Source: Candidatus Gastranaerophilales bacterium
GTDB lineage: Bacteria > Cyanobacteriota > Vampirovibrionia > Gastranaerophilales > Gastranaerophilaceae
DNA length: 64,000 nt
Direction: 5' to 3'
Assembly: GCA_944324915.1 (NCBI GenBank)
Contig: CALUYD010000001.1
Location: forward strand, 280,315 to 344,314
The notes below the pieces were generated by a model that was not told the origin of the DNA, searched no databases, and saw nothing but the letters and a program-made list of their open reading frames with translations. This document shows, one piece after another, positions 43,623-53,061 of the stretch (position 1 is the stretch's first letter; each line of letters begins with the position of its first letter). The translations under genes were made by a program, and so were the position numbers.

Positions 43623-44927
43623 TTAAATATTCAGTTGTCCTCTTTTAACAACTCTTTTCGCTTTAATATAAACGTGATTTGGACGTTCTTTATTTAAAAT
43701 TGCATTGTAATCTTCATCATCATTAAGTTCAAAAACGTTGAAATCAGCGTCTTTGTCAACTTCAAGAGAACCTATTATATTGTTTAATCTTAAAATTTTA
43801 GCAGGTATTATGGTTAAATATCTAATAGCTTCAAGTGTGCTAAGTTCGCCATTATTTACATATTTCAGCTCATTTAAAAGAGAAAAATCCTGATTAAATG
43901 CCATTGAATTTAAACCAAAACCAAATCTGTTTGAAAAATATTCTAAAACTGTTGATAAGGATAATTTTTTGTTGTGCAAATTGTCGCTAATTCTTGGGCA
44001 ATAAGCAAGTGCAACTTTGTTTGCGCTTAATAATTCCAAATCTGAAACAGGTAAATAATTTCCGTATGATACAATTAATTGTTTAGATAAAACCCCTAGT
44101 TTTTCTAAATATTGAGCAGGTGTTAGCCCAACTTCCAATGGTTCAAATTTTTTGTGGTTTGTAAATTCGTTTAATAAATCAACATCAGAAAATCCATGGG
44201 TTAACCAATCCATTTCTTCTTTGGATTCTGCTAATCTTATTGTCATTAAAATATTATGTTTTTTGCAATATTTAACTAAAATTTTAAATAATCTTTTATG
44301 AACACAGCAAATGCTATGTGGAGCAACGCCTACAAAGGTATTTTCCGATTTTTGCATTTTTAATTTATCGATTTTCTTTTTGATTGCTCTAAATTCTTCT
44401 TTGCTTGTATCTATTGAATCTGAGAATAATTCAAAGAAAAGATAAGTTTTTAGAGGTGTTTCATTCAATAAATCAAAATATTTGCTTTCTTTTGATAATT
44501 GAGCAACGGCTGTTGTTCCGTTTAACAGACTTAATTCAATGCCTTTTTTAAAAGAGGCAATTTTTTCTTCTCTTGTTAGGCAAAAATAATCTGATAATAA
44601 ATTTGAAAGTCTAAAAATAAAAGATTTCCTTGAAATTCCTGTTAAAAAATAATGTTTTTTTATTGTTGTATATAATTTTTTAAATTTAGTTTTAAGGCTT
44701 GTATTTTTAACTTTTAAATCACTATATTGAAGATGAGCATGTAAATTTACAAACCCCGGAGTGATTAAAGAGCGTTTAAAATCTCTTACAAAATCAAATT
44801 TACTTTCATCAAGGGCGTCTTGTTTAATTATTTCTTGAACTTTTCCTTCGTCAACAATTAACGCACAATCCTCATATATATTGCCGTCAGAGGGGATAAT
44901 CCATTTTGCTTTGTATGCTTTTGCCAT
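43623..44927 (-). CDS. Amidohydrolase-family protein, probably catalytically inactive
   Basis: 434 residues with the TRZ/ATZ-aminofutalosine-deaminase-type layout: GFVNLHAHLQYS (HxH at 63/65), VGVAPHSICCVH, LTPAQYLEKLGVL, AYCPRISDN, and C-terminal IIGSLEVDKDADFNVFEL. Several metal ligands appear lost. The strand-5 HLAE motif reads TIRLAES (Arg 231), the strand-6 His position reads SYGNYL (about 287-290), and the strand-8 GTDS motif reads GLNS (Asn 340). It may have kept the fold for a binding role. An unusual enzyme variant cannot be excluded. Confidence 0.75.
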   Translation of the reverse strand: MAKAYKAKWIIPSDGNIYEDCALIVDEGKVQEIIKQDALDESKFDFVRDFKRSLITPGFVNLHAHLQYSDLKVKNTSLKTKFKKLYTTIKKHYFLTGISRKSFIFRLSNLLSDYFCLTREEKIASFKKGIELSLLNGTTAVAQLSKESKYFDLLNETPLKTYLFFELFSDSIDTSKEEFRAIKKKIDKLKMQKSENTFVGVAPHSICCVHKRLFKILVKYCKKHNILMTIRLAESKEEMDWLTHGFSDVDLLNEFTNHKKFEPLEVGLTPAQYLEKLGVLSKQLIVSYGNYLPVSDLELLSANKVALAYCPRISDNLHNKKLSLSTVLEYFSNRFGFGLNSMAFNQDFSLLNELKYVNNGELSTLEAIRYLTIIPAKILRLNNIIGSLEVDKDADFNVFELNDDEDYNAILNKERPNHVYIKAKRVVKRGQLNI

Positions 44928-45066
44928 TTTTTTGCCCTTAATACTTTGATTTATATAGAAAAAATTATATCAATTATTTTGACTAAATTCAATTATTTTA
45001 ACTCTTTTAATTTGAAAAAAAATGTTATAGTTATAAAATAAAATTAAAAGATAAAGGAAAAAAGTA

Positions 45067-45816
45067 ATGATAAATAGAAAATCAAGAGAAGAAATTAAAT
45101 TAATGCGTCATGCAGGTCATATTGTAGCTTTAGTTCATCAAGAAATGGCAAAAGTAATTGAAGCGGGCATTTCTACTCTTGAGCTTGATAAAATTGCTTA
45201 TGATATTATCAAGAAAAATAAAGCAATTCCTACTTTTTTAGGCTATTGCGGTTATCCTAATTCAATTTGTGCTTCAATAAATGAACAAGTTGTACATGGA
45301 ATTCCTCATCAAGATACTATTTTAAAAGAGGGGGATATAATTTCTATTGATGTTGGTGCAACTTTTAGAGGTTTAGTAGGAGATGGCGCTTGGACTTATC
45401 CTGTGGGTAAAATTACTCCTGAAGTTCAACATTTGCTTGATACAACTAAAAAAGCTCTTTTTGCAGGTATTGAAAAGATGATACCTGATACAAAACTTGA
45501 AAATGTTTCAGCTGCAATTGAAGATGTTGCTAATGAAAATAAAGTCGGAATTGTTCGTCAATATGGCGGTCATGGTGTAGGGCGTGAAATGCATGAAGAA
45601 CCGTTTTTATTTAATTATCGAACAAATTCATCCGTAATAATTAAGAAAAATTGTGCTATTGCAATTGAGCCTATGTTGAATTTAGGTTGTGACGAAGTTC
45701 ATACTCTAGCAGACGGCTGGACTGTTGTAACTGATGATAAAATGCCTTCAGCTCATTTTGAACATACAGTTGTCGCAAGCGAAGACGGTCCATTGATTAT
45801 GACTGAATTAATGTAA
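45067..45816 (+). CDS. map: Methionine aminopeptidase type I
   Basis: Removes the initiator Met from nascent proteins. 249 residues. Metal ligands and motifs: SICASINEQVVHGIP, GDIISIDVGATFRGLVGDGAWT, YGGHGVGREMHEEP, AIEPMLNLG, DGWTVVTDDKMPSAHFEHTV. The AAAGGA site is 9 nt upstream. Stands alone between divergent and convergent neighbours. Confidence 0.97.
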   Translation: MINRKSREEIKLMRHAGHIVALVHQEMAKVIEAGISTLELDKIAYDIIKKNKAIPTFLGYCGYPNSICASINEQVVHGIPHQDTILKEGDIISIDVGATFRGLVGDGAWTYPVGKITPEVQHLLDTTKKALFAGIEKMIPDTKLENVSAAIEDVANENKVGIVRQYGGHGVGREMHEEPFLFNYRTNSSVIIKKNCAIAIEPMLNLGCDEVHTLADGWTVVTDDKMPSAHFEHTVVASEDGPLIMTELM

Positions 45817-45852
45817 AATCAATCTTTTAGATGAAAAAACTTCATGGTTTGG

Positions 45853-45881
45853 TTGACAAACATTTTTTTATATGATAAAAT
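45853..45881 (+). promoter_or_regulatory. Near-consensus sigma-70 promoter
   Basis: TTGACA (45853-45858), a 17-nt spacer, TAAAAT (45876-45881). It drives the small-protein gene at 46003 and gives a leader of about 115 nt. An inverted repeat TTGACCA (45923-45929)/TGGTCAA (45958-45964) lies in the leader. Confidence 0.8.
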
Positions 45882-46002
45882 AGAAAAAATTTGTGAAATC
45901 GTTAGGGATACATAAATTTTTTTTGACCAAGTGAGAAAGTAAAGGAAATGTCAATTGTGGTCAAGGTTGGCATGATTATCTTGTGTAGAAAGTGTGATTA
46001 TT

Positions 46003-46374
46003 ATGATGAGAATTGAAGCAACTCAACCAACAAAAAGAAATAATGCACAACTTATGTTAACTACTGCAACAGGTGCTGCTTTAGGTATGGGCGCACGCTA
46101 TATTGTCCCTACGAAAAATGAATTTAAAAATTTAAAAGGTGCTGCTGATTCATTCTTTTCTAATGCTTCAACAGCAGCTAGAGGCGCTAATCGTTCAATG
46201 TTAAAATATGGTGCAATTGGTGCTCTTGTTGCTGCAGCTGTAACTTTATTATCAAAATTAATTACATCAAAAAATGATGAACCTAATTATACAGATACAT
46301 TTGAATATTCACAATTCAAGACAATGTTTGATTTGCCTGAAGTAGCTTGTGAATTATACATTTACGAAAACTAA
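46003..46374 (+). CDS. Small membrane-associated orphan protein
   Basis: 123 residues from ATG 46003 (MMRIEATQPTKRNNAQ); ATG 46006 is equally possible, and the GTG at 45994 is unlikely. Two hydrophobic stretches (LMLTTATGAALGMGARYI, YGAIGALVAAAVTLLSKLI) suggest membrane association. The C-terminus is acidic (TDTFEYSQFKTMFDLPEV). A near-consensus promoter and a strong terminator bracket it, suggesting high expression. Function unknown. Confidence 0.7.
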   Translation: MMRIEATQPTKRNNAQLMLTTATGAALGMGARYIVPTKNEFKNLKGAADSFFSNASTAARGANRSMLKYGAIGALVAAAVTLLSKLITSKNDEPNYTDTFEYSQFKTMFDLPEVACELYIYEN

Positions 46375-46392
46375 TTAAAAAATATAATATAA

Positions 46393-46423
46393 AAAAAGGC
46401 TAATCAATTGATTAGCCTTTTTT
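46393..46423. terminator. Bidirectional terminator between convergent genes
   Basis: AAAAAGGCTAATCAATTGATTAGCCTTTTT is a perfect palindrome, serving the plus-strand small gene and the minus-strand ilvD. Confidence 0.85.
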
Positions 46424-46424
46424 A

Positions 46425-48083
46425 CTATTGTGCAATTGCTCCTAAGTGAGCTTGCGATACGCTTTTTTGATATTTTGATAAATATCCTTTCGGAACTTCG
46501 TTTTGATATGGTTTAAAGTTTTCTTTTCTTTTTTGAAGCTCATTTTCATCAACGCATAAATTAATTGTGCGATTGTTGATATTTATTTCTATAATATCAC
46601 CATCTTCAATTAAACCGATTGTTCCGCCTACGCTTGCTTCAGGGGAAATATGACCGACACATAATCCTCTTGTTCCGCCTGAAAATCTTCCATCGGTTAT
46701 AAGAGCGCATTTTTTGCCTAACCCCTTACCAACTAAAAGTGCGGTAGGTGCAAGCATTTCTCTCATTCCAGGGCCACCTTTAGGACCTTCATATCTTATA
46801 ACAACTACATCGCCTGCTTTAACTACATCATCTGTAATTGCTTTCATGGCGTCTTCTTCGTGGTTAAATATTTTTGCAGTTCCTCTAAATTCAAAGACAT
46901 CCTTATCAACACCCGAGATTTTAACTACTGCGCCATTTGGTGCAACATTTCCTCTTAAAATTGCAAGCCCCGGGTTATTTGTAATCGGATTGTCCAAAGG
47001 TCTTATTACATCGCTATTTACCCAAGCATTTTGTGCAATTTCTTCTACTGTTTGATTTAGGATATTTTTTGTATTTTTTAATTCCGGAGTTTTATTCCAA
47101 AGTGTTTTAAATACGCCTGAAATTCCTCCTGCATTATCTAAATCAGTCATTGTAAGAGTGCTTGAAGGATCAAGTTTGATAATTTGAGGAATTTTTGATG
47201 ATAATTCTTCAAAATCATCCAAAGATAAATCAATATCGGCACTTTGAGCTATTGCTAATAAGTGTAATATTGAATTAGTTGAACCTCCTAAAGTTAAATC
47301 AACCACAATAGCATTTCTTATAGAATCTTTTGTTATTATATCTTTTGGTAAAATATTGTTTCTAACTAAATCGCAAACGGCATAGCCTGATTCAAAAGCT
47401 ATTCTTTTCTTTTTAGATGAAACAGCAGCAGCAGTAGCACATCCTGGTAAACTCATACCCATAACTTCAGTTAAACAAGCCAGAGTGTTTGCTGTGTATA
47501 ATCCTTGGCATGAGCCGATTGTAGGGCAAGCATAATGCTCCATTTCGCATAGTTTTTGTTCTGTAATTTCACCTATTCTATATTTTCCGATTGCTTCATA
47601 AGAACCTCTTATGAATGTTAAACTTTCGCCTTTACAGCTTCCTTCTAATGATGGACCTGCTGTTACAATAACGCATGGGATATTTAATCTTAGCGCTGCA
47701 ATTAACATCCCTGGGGTAATCTTATCGCAATTTGTAAGTAAAACTAAGCCGTCTAATTGATGTGCGCTTGCGACTGATTCAACGCAATCTGCTATTAAAT
47801 CTCTGCTTGGAAGAGAATATCTCATACCGCAATGACCCATAGCAATACCGTCACAAACGGCAGGAACGCCAAAAATGAATGCTTGACCGCCATTTGAATG
47901 AATGCCTTTTTCAATTTGGCGCTCTAAATCGCGCATACCGACATGTCCCGGGACTAAATCCGAAAATGAGCTTGCAATACCAATAAATGGTCTATCAATA
48001 TTTTTGTCTGATAATCCGCCTGCATATAATAAAGCTCTGTGCGGTGCATGGTCAATACCTTTTTTGATAATATCGCTTCTCAT
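46425..48083 (-). CDS. ilvD: Dihydroxy-acid dehydratase
   Basis: Iron-sulfur enzyme producing the 2-oxo acids for valine, leucine and isoleucine, and ketoisovalerate for panB. 552 residues, standard length. Motifs: [51 protein letters not shown] (cluster Cys), [15 protein letters not shown] (cluster Cys), [20 protein letters not shown]. The start has TTAGGAG. Other ilv genes are not in the window. Confidence 0.97.
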   Translation of the reverse strand: MRSDIIKKGIDHAPHRALLYAGGLSDKNIDRPFIGIASSFSDLVPGHVGMRDLERQIEKGIHSNGGQAFIFGVPAVCDGIAMGHCGMRYSLPSRDLIADCVESVASAHQLDGLVLLTNCDKITPGMLIAALRLNIPCVIVTAGPSLEGSCKGESLTFIRGSYEAIGKYRIGEITEQKLCEMEHYACPTIGSCQGLYTANTLACLTEVMGMSLPGCATAAAVSSKKKRIAFESGYAVCDLVRNNILPKDIITKDSIRNAIVVDLTLGGSTNSILHLLAIAQSADIDLSLDDFEELSSKIPQIIKLDPSSTLTMTDLDNAGGISGVFKTLWNKTPELKNTKNILNQTVEEIAQNAWVNSDVIRPLDNPITNNPGLAILRGNVAPNGAVVKISGVDKDVFEFRGTAKIFNHEEDAMKAITDDVVKAGDVVVIRYEGPKGGPGMREMLAPTALLVGKGLGKKCALITDGRFSGGTRGLCVGHISPEASVGGTIGLIEDGDIIEININNRTINLCVDENELQKRKENFKPYQNEVPKGYLSKYQKSVSQAHLGAIAQ

Positions 48084-48222
48084 TTTCTACTCCTAATATA
48101 CTTTTATTTAATTAAATCATTTTTTTAAACTTTAATCAATTTTATTTAGATAATCTAGTTATTTTATATGTAGAAAAGAATTTTAATTTTGTTATAATAA
48201 AATAACGTAAAAAGGAATATTT

Positions 48223-49449
48223 ATGAGTTTAAAACAAATGCTAAAAAGATTATCTATATTTATTTTAATTTTCGGTTTATTTGCAATTACAAACATAGCT
48301 AATCCTGCTATGGCAGTAACCCCTCAAGGCTTATATGATAGAGCTTGGAAATTAATCAACGCAAAATATGTTGATGATACACAAAATCAACAAAATTGGG
48401 AGCGTTGGCGTCATAAGTATGATAATGTTATAAAAGATGAACAGGATGCTTATGTTGCTATTGCTACTATGGTTGATTCTTTAGGTGATGTTTATACAAA
48501 ATTTTTAACACCTAAAGAATATAAAGAAGAATCTGAAAGTATTCAAGGTTCCCTAAAAGGTATCGGTGTTCAAATTGGTGTAAGAGATGGTAAACTGCTT
48601 ATCATTGCCCCATTAGAAGACACCCCTGGCGAGCGTGCAGGTTTAAAAAGCGAAGATGAAATTCTTGAAATTAACGGAAAATCAACAAAAGGTATAACAG
48701 TGGAAGCTGCAGCTGACGCTATTAGAGGTCCTGAAGGAACTAAAGTTGAGCTTTTAGTTAAAAGAAAAAATGAAGAACCAAAATTATATACTATTGAAAG
48801 AGCTAATATTGAACTGAAGTCTGTTTCAACTAAAGCGCCTAAGATTGGTAAAGTTGATGATAATTTAGGCTATATCAGATTAAGCTCATTTTTATCAAGA
48901 AATGCAGCAAGTGAATTTCAAGAAGCACTAAATAAATATCGTGATAAAGACGGTATAATAGTTGACTTGCGCTCAAACCCCGGTGGACTTTTGACTAATG
49001 CTATTTATATAGCTGATATGTTTTTAAGTTCTAAAGTTATTGTTTCAACCGTTGATAAGGATGGCTATAAAGATACTCAAAACTCTTTAGCTCAAGTTGT
49101 TACAAATCAACCTGTTGTTGTTTTGATTAATGGTGGTTCTGCTTCAGCGTCTGAAATTTTATCAGGTGCCCTAAAAGATAACAAAAGAGCGATTATTGTT
49201 GGTAAAAAATCATTCGGAAAAGGGCTTGTTCAAGAAATAAACAAACTTCCTGACGGTTCTGCGCTTCATATTACAATTCAAAAATATTTAACTCCAAACG
49301 GCAGTGATATTAATAAAAAAGGTATTACTCCTGATTATGTTGTAGATATTACAGAAAAGGATATTGAAGCAAATAAAGACCCTCAACTTGAAAAGGCTTG
49401 CGAAGTTTTACAACAACAAATCGGAAAATTTGCAAAAGCTCAAGATTAA
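48223..49449 (+). CDS. S41 C-terminal processing protease (CtpA/Prc type), periplasmic
   Basis: 408 residues. The signal peptide ends at ...ANPAMAV, followed by the cyanobacterial-style N-terminal domain (GLYDRAWKLINAKYVDDT, WERWRHKYDN). A PDZ domain covers about 105-185 (GIGVQIGVRDGKLLII, AGLKSEDEILEINGKS). The S41 core has DLRSNPGGLL, GGSASASEILSGAL (catalytic Ser) and GKKSFGKGLVQ (catalytic Lys). A TATAAT at 48193-48198 and AAAAGGAAT precede the start. The stop overlaps convergent mtaB by 4 nt. Confidence 0.95.
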   Translation: MSLKQMLKRLSIFILIFGLFAITNIANPAMAVTPQGLYDRAWKLINAKYVDDTQNQQNWERWRHKYDNVIKDEQDAYVAIATMVDSLGDVYTKFLTPKEYKEESESIQGSLKGIGVQIGVRDGKLLIIAPLEDTPGERAGLKSEDEILEINGKSTKGITVEAAADAIRGPEGTKVELLVKRKNEEPKLYTIERANIELKSVSTKAPKIGKVDDNLGYIRLSSFLSRNAASEFQEALNKYRDKDGIIVDLRSNPGGLLTNAIYIADMFLSSKVIVSTVDKDGYKDTQNSLAQVVTNQPVVVLINGGSASASEILSGALKDNKRAIIVGKKSFGKGLVQEINKLPDGSALHITIQKYLTPNGSDINKKGITPDYVVDITEKDIEANKDPQLEKACEVLQQQIGKFAKAQD

Positions 49450-50702
49450 TATAATTCAAATTCTGATAAATTAACCTCTTTAAGTGTATGTCTTAAATTT
49501 TCATCATCGCTTTGGAGGTTAATTTTTATATAATTTCTTGTTGTTGCGCCGTATAGACCTGTTTTTTTCGATTTTTTTTCTATTAAAATTTCTTGAGTTG
49601 TGTTTTTGTTTTTTTCTAAAAATTCTTTATGTAATTCTTTTGATAATTCCATAATTTTTTCAACTCTTTGAGTTTTGATAGAATTTTGAACTTGATTTTC
49701 CATGTAATAAGCAGGGGTTTTTTCTCTTTTTGAATAAGGAAAACAATGAATTGAAGATAGTTTTGCTTTTTTTAAATTGTTGTATGTTTCAATGAAATCT
49801 TCTTCATTTTCATTTGGAAAACCAACAATAATATCACAGCCTAAATAAGGTAAATTAAAGTTTTTGTGCAATTTTTCAATAGTTTTTAGAGCGTCATTTG
49901 TGCTATATTTTCTATTCATATTTGATAGTGTTTTATCGCACATTGATTGAAGCGAAAGATGAAAATGCGGACAGAATTTTTTGGATTTGGAAAGAAAATC
50001 AATAATTTCATCATCCAATTCATTAACATATAACGACCCTAAGCGATAGCGGGGAATTTTTGTTTTTTCAATTTCTTTTAATAAATCTAATAGACTTAAA
50101 TTCCACTCTAAGCCCCATTGACCAATGTGGATACCTGTTAGGACTATTTCTTTTATGTTTTTTTCAATGACAATATTTATCTGTTTTATTATGTTTTCTA
50201 TCGTATTTGAGCGCGAATTTCCTCTGGCATAAGGAATAATGCAATACGCACAGCGATTATTGCAGCCGTCTTGTATTTTAATTGAAACCCTTGTTGTATT
50301 TGGATTTAGAAGAAATTTTCCTTCAAATTCATCTTTTGAAAAAATATCCCCTACAAAAAACCCTTTTTTATCAATATATTCTTCGATAAATATTTTTTCG
50401 CTATTTCCTAAAATTAAATCAATATCTGAATAATTAAATGTTTCATGCTGTTTATAAGTTTGAGCTACACAACCTAAAAGCACTGTTTTTATGTTGGGAT
50501 TAATTTTTTTAGCATGGTGTAAAAGATAATTTACTTGAGAATCGCTATGAGATGTTACAGAGCAAGAATTTAGAAGATAAATATCGCTATCTTCTAATTT
50601 ATCTGTTTTTATATATCCAATTTTAATTAGTTCATTTTCTATTATTTGCCCTTCAAGTTGATTTTGCTTGCAACCTAGGGATTTTAGGTAAAATTTTTTC
50701 AT
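49446..50702 (-). CDS. mtaB: tRNA t6A37 methylthiotransferase MtaB
   Basis: Radical SAM enzyme adding a methylthio group to t6A37 of ANN-decoding tRNAs. 418 residues. The N-terminal UPF0004 domain has KSLGCKQNQLEGQII, LNSCSVTSHSDSQVN and LLGCVAQTYK, with its three Cys. The SAM core has IQDGCNNRCAYCIIPYARG (CxxxCxxC), LTGIHIGQWG and CDIIVGFPNENEEDF. The C-terminal TRAM-like tail is short. The GCKxN signature favours MtaB over MiaB or RimO. Confidence 0.92.
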   Translation of the reverse strand: MKKFYLKSLGCKQNQLEGQIIENELIKIGYIKTDKLEDSDIYLLNSCSVTSHSDSQVNYLLHHAKKINPNIKTVLLGCVAQTYKQHETFNYSDIDLILGNSEKIFIEEYIDKKGFFVGDIFSKDEFEGKFLLNPNTTRVSIKIQDGCNNRCAYCIIPYARGNSRSNTIENIIKQINIVIEKNIKEIVLTGIHIGQWGLEWNLSLLDLLKEIEKTKIPRYRLGSLYVNELDDEIIDFLSKSKKFCPHFHLSLQSMCDKTLSNMNRKYSTNDALKTIEKLHKNFNLPYLGCDIIVGFPNENEEDFIETYNNLKKAKLSSIHCFPYSKREKTPAYYMENQVQNSIKTQRVEKIMELSKELHKEFLEKNKNTTQEILIEKKSKKTGLYGATTRNYIKINLQSDDENLRHTLKEVNLSEFELY

Positions 50703-50816
50703 AAATGAATTCTAGCATAAAAAATATATTAACAAATGTAACAATAATGTTATAAATCCTAAATTTTTGTCTAAATTTGCCGATAAAGATATTAAGCAGA
50801 AAGGTGTGCATAAGTT

Positions 50817-51140
50817 ATGGAACAAGGAAAGATGACTTTTGACGAAACTCAAATAGCTTCATTATTAAGACAAGAGATATTAAAAAACTCTCAAAGTCTT
50901 GTTGAGGCTAATCCAAGACAAAAAGATTTGTCAGGAATTGAATATATCTCAACTCAAAAACAGCCATATATTTCACCAATTATGACTATGAATGAAGATG
51001 AGATATTAGATTTCGTTGAACAATTTGAAGCATCAGAATTAGCAACGCTATCTGTTGCTGAGTTAAATCGCATAGGAGAAGTTCTAGGAGTGGACCCAAG
51101 TTTAGTAAATTTGAGCGAGCTTGAAGATAAACAAGGGTAA
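50817..51140 (+). CDS. Small acidic hypothetical protein
   Basis: 107 residues, MEQGKMTFDETQIASLLRQE, then a Gln/Pro segment and an acidic helical C-terminus (EDEILDFVEQFEASELATLS, RIGEVLGVDPSLVNLSELED). No signal peptide or known domain. The AGAAAGG site is about 12 nt upstream of the ATG, and a strong terminator follows. Function unknown. Confidence 0.65.
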   Translation: MEQGKMTFDETQIASLLRQEILKNSQSLVEANPRQKDLSGIEYISTQKQPYISPIMTMNEDEILDFVEQFEASELATLSVAELNRIGEVLGVDPSLVNLSELEDKQG

Positions 51141-51161
51141 AAAAGAAACTTCTTAAAATTT

Positions 51162-51187
51162 AAATGCGGTGCTAAGACACCGCATTT
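51162..51187. terminator. Bidirectional terminator between convergent genes
   Basis: AAATGCGGTG (51162-51171), loop CTAAGA, CACCGCATTT (51178-51187), then TTATTATTTTTTT on the plus strand. Confidence 0.85.
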
Positions 51188-51190
51188 TTA

Positions 51191-51571
51191 TTATTTTTTT
51201 CTTTCAATTAATTCTATTGAATTATTATCGGGATCTAATATAAAAGCAATTCTTGAATTTGTTTCATCCATATAAAAAGGTTCAATTTCCCATTTATATC
51301 CCATTTGAGCTACTTTTTTATCAATTTCATCAAGATTATCACATTCAAAAGCAAAATGTCCGAATGCATTGCCGTTTGAATAGCCATTTTGAGGAATTTC
51401 ATCGTTGATTGTAAGTTCAATTTGTGTGTTAGTATTTTCATCAACAAAATATTGAAGATAGCAATCTTCAAGCCTTATTCTTTCCCCTTTTTTAAGACCT
51501 AAAAAATCTTGATAGAAACGAACTGCTTTTTCTTCGTCTTTTACTCTTATCATTGCATGTAAAAATCGCAT
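51191..51571 (-). CDS. VOC-superfamily protein (glyoxalase I-like)
   Basis: 126 residues. The pattern FLHAMIRVKDEEKAVRFYQD...YFVDENTNTQIELTIND...GHFAFECDNLD...RIAFILDPDNNSIELIE matches glyoxalase I/VOC domains, with His 5, Glu 56, His 76 and Glu 122 as candidate metal ligands. Lactoylglutathione lyase activity is the usual annotation, but the substrate is uncertain. It is 10 nt downstream of the parvulin gene. Confidence 0.9.
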   Translation of the reverse strand: MRFLHAMIRVKDEEKAVRFYQDFLGLKKGERIRLEDCYLQYFVDENTNTQIELTINDEIPQNGYSNGNAFGHFAFECDNLDEIDKKVAQMGYKWEIEPFYMDETNSRIAFILDPDNNSIELIERKK

Positions 51572-51581
51572 TGTTTTTTCC

Positions 51582-51950
51582 TTATTTTTTATCGATTACA
51601 TAGATTAAATGCCAGCCAAATTGTGTTTTGATTGGGTCTGTAACTGTTCCAACAGGTTCATTGAATGCAGGAATTTCAAATTCTTTTACCATCATGCCTT
51701 TTCCAAAATATCCTAAATCACCGCCACGAGAGCCTGAAGGGCATTGAGAATATTGTGCTGCGGCGTCTTCAAATTTAATTTCTCCTGAAGTAATTTTTGC
51801 TTTTAAATCTTTTGCTTCTTGTTCGGTGCTAACAAGAATATGCGCTGCTCTAACTTGTGTAAAATCGTTTTCCATTTTTGCTCCTATCTTTGTATTTCCA
51901 ATAAATATAACGCTTAAAATCAAAACAAAAACAAGTAAAATTTTTTTCAT
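51582..51950 (-). CDS. Exported parvulin-type peptidyl-prolyl isomerase
   Basis: 122 residues. The N-terminal signal/anchor (KKILLVFVLILSVIFIGNTK) is followed by a single PpiC-type domain with RAAHILVSTEQEAKDL, FEDAAAQYSQCPSGSRGGDL, GYFGKGMMVKEFEIPAF and KTQFGWHLIYVIDK. Assists folding in the periplasm. AGAGGAG precedes this start. Met 26 (MENDFTQVRAAH) could start a cytosolic form but lacks a strong site. Confidence 0.92.
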   Translation of the reverse strand: MKKILLVFVLILSVIFIGNTKIGAKMENDFTQVRAAHILVSTEQEAKDLKAKITSGEIKFEDAAAQYSQCPSGSRGGDLGYFGKGMMVKEFEIPAFNEPVGTVTDPIKTQFGWHLIYVIDKK

Positions 51951-51991
51951 TTTTTTCTCCTCTAACGGTTAAATTTTATCATAAAACATGT

Positions 51992-51997
51992 TATAAT
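51992..51997 (+). promoter_or_regulatory. -10 box of the 6S RNA promoter
   Basis: TATAAT ending 6 nt before the first base of the RNA's closing stem; the -35 (TTAAAT-like, 17 nt upstream) is weaker. Confidence 0.6.
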
Positions 51998-52003
51998 GTA
52001 ATT

Positions 52004-52186
52004 AGCTTGATGCGGGTTAAATTTTGTTCCTACATTTTACTTAACAGGGAGAGATTTGCTCGGCAAAAGCTGGTGTGATGAAGTATACCGACCTCTCTAT
52101 TGATGTTTAACGGAAACGGATGCACCCCGGCGCTCACCCACCTGCTGATTAGGCAGGCAACAAAATCCCCGCATTAAGCTTTTATT
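52004..52186 (+). ncRNA. ssrS: 6S RNA (RNA polymerase-binding regulatory RNA)
   Basis: About 183 nt with no ORF. The ends pair in a long closing stem: AGCTTGATGCGGG (52004-52016) with CCCGCATTAAGCT, then ATTTTGTT with AACAAAAT. The centre is a large open bubble. The apical arm pairs GAGAGA...TCGG with CCGA..TCTCT. On the 3' side the bubble has CTCACCCACCTGC-tgatta-GGCAGG, a small hairpin typical of 6S. Size, bubble layout and this hairpin support 6S RNA, a mimic of open promoter DNA. SRP RNA and tmRNA signatures are absent. Confidence 0.75.
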
Positions 52187-52245
52187 ATTTTAAATAGCCG
52201 AGTTGGCGAATTTTATTAATTCAAATTAATCTTATCATTTGAATT

Positions 52246-53061
52246 ATGAAACGATATTTGCATTTTATTATTTTATTTGTGTTTTTAATTTTTGGATTTT
52301 TAATTCATCAGCTTTATACTTTTACCTATATTACTGCTGAATTTGATGAGTTAAGACCAATGAAGAACTTTCTTCCTGTTTATTATAAGGGTTTAATTGT
52401 AGGAAGAGCAAAAGAAGCACGCCATAGTGACAATTATCGTCATACTTTAGTTAGAATAGTTTTGTATCCAAAAAATTTGCTTTTGCCTTCAAATACTACG
52501 GTTGAATTGAGAAAAGAGAAGAAAAACGGCAAATATAAGGATTTTTTAGAGCTTATTTATCCAAGCGAACCTACTTTAGTGATGTTATCTAATCATTCTA
52601 AGATAAAAGGCATAGCAACTGTTGATACTGAAACCTTTATGGCAAATAGACGTCCTGAAGATTTAGAAGAAATGAAAGAAAATCTTGTTGAAAGTACTCA
52701 AAATTTAAGCTATGCTTTGCAATCTTTGGGTGAAGTTTTTGATAATGTGAATATGATTTTGAAAGAAAATCAGAAAAATATTTATAATTCATCAAAAAAT
52801 CTTGAAAATATGACAGTTAAAATTGATAGAGCATTAGATGAAGAAAAAATAGAGCGCACACTTGATAATATTGAACAAACTACTCAAAATATAATAAATA
52901 CAACTGATAGCATTAATCAAAGCTACCCTAAAATTGATAACAGTTTGCAATCACTTCAAGATACAATGTGCAACGTTAGCGCTATTTCTTGCGGTATTAG
53001 AAGAACTCTAAGTGAGAGAATGGGTTTAGCTAAGTTATTTTTTGGAAGAGCAGTAAAATAA
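52246..53061 (+). CDS. MCE/MlaD-family lipid-transport protein
   Basis: 271 residues. One N-terminal transmembrane helix (FIILFVFLIFGFLIHQLYTF) is followed by an MCE domain of about 90 residues (YITAEFDELRPMKNFLPVYY, KGLIVGRAKEARHS, LVRIVLYPKNLLLPSNTTVE). A long helical/coiled C-terminus follows (about 130-270). MlaD-type proteins carry lipids between inner and outer membranes. There is no mlaE/mlaF neighbour. No Shine-Dalgarno site is seen; a TATCAT (52233-52238) lies 7 nt before the ATG. Confidence 0.85.
   Translation: MKRYLHFIILFVFLIFGFLIHQLYTFTYITAEFDELRPMKNFLPVYYKGLIVGRAKEARHSDNYRHTLVRIVLYPKNLLLPSNTTVELRKEKKNGKYKDFLELIYPSEPTLVMLSNHSKIKGIATVDTETFMANRRPEDLEEMKENLVESTQNLSYALQSLGEVFDNVNMILKENQKNIYNSSKNLENMTVKIDRALDEEKIERTLDNIEQTTQNIINTTDSINQSYPKIDNSLQSLQDTMCNVSAISCGIRRTLSERMGLAKLFFGRAVK

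Noticed and set aside
45948..46016. 22-codon leader ORF before the 46003 gene
   Set aside because: Its AAGG lies too close to the ATG, and the ORF overlaps the main gene's start without other support.
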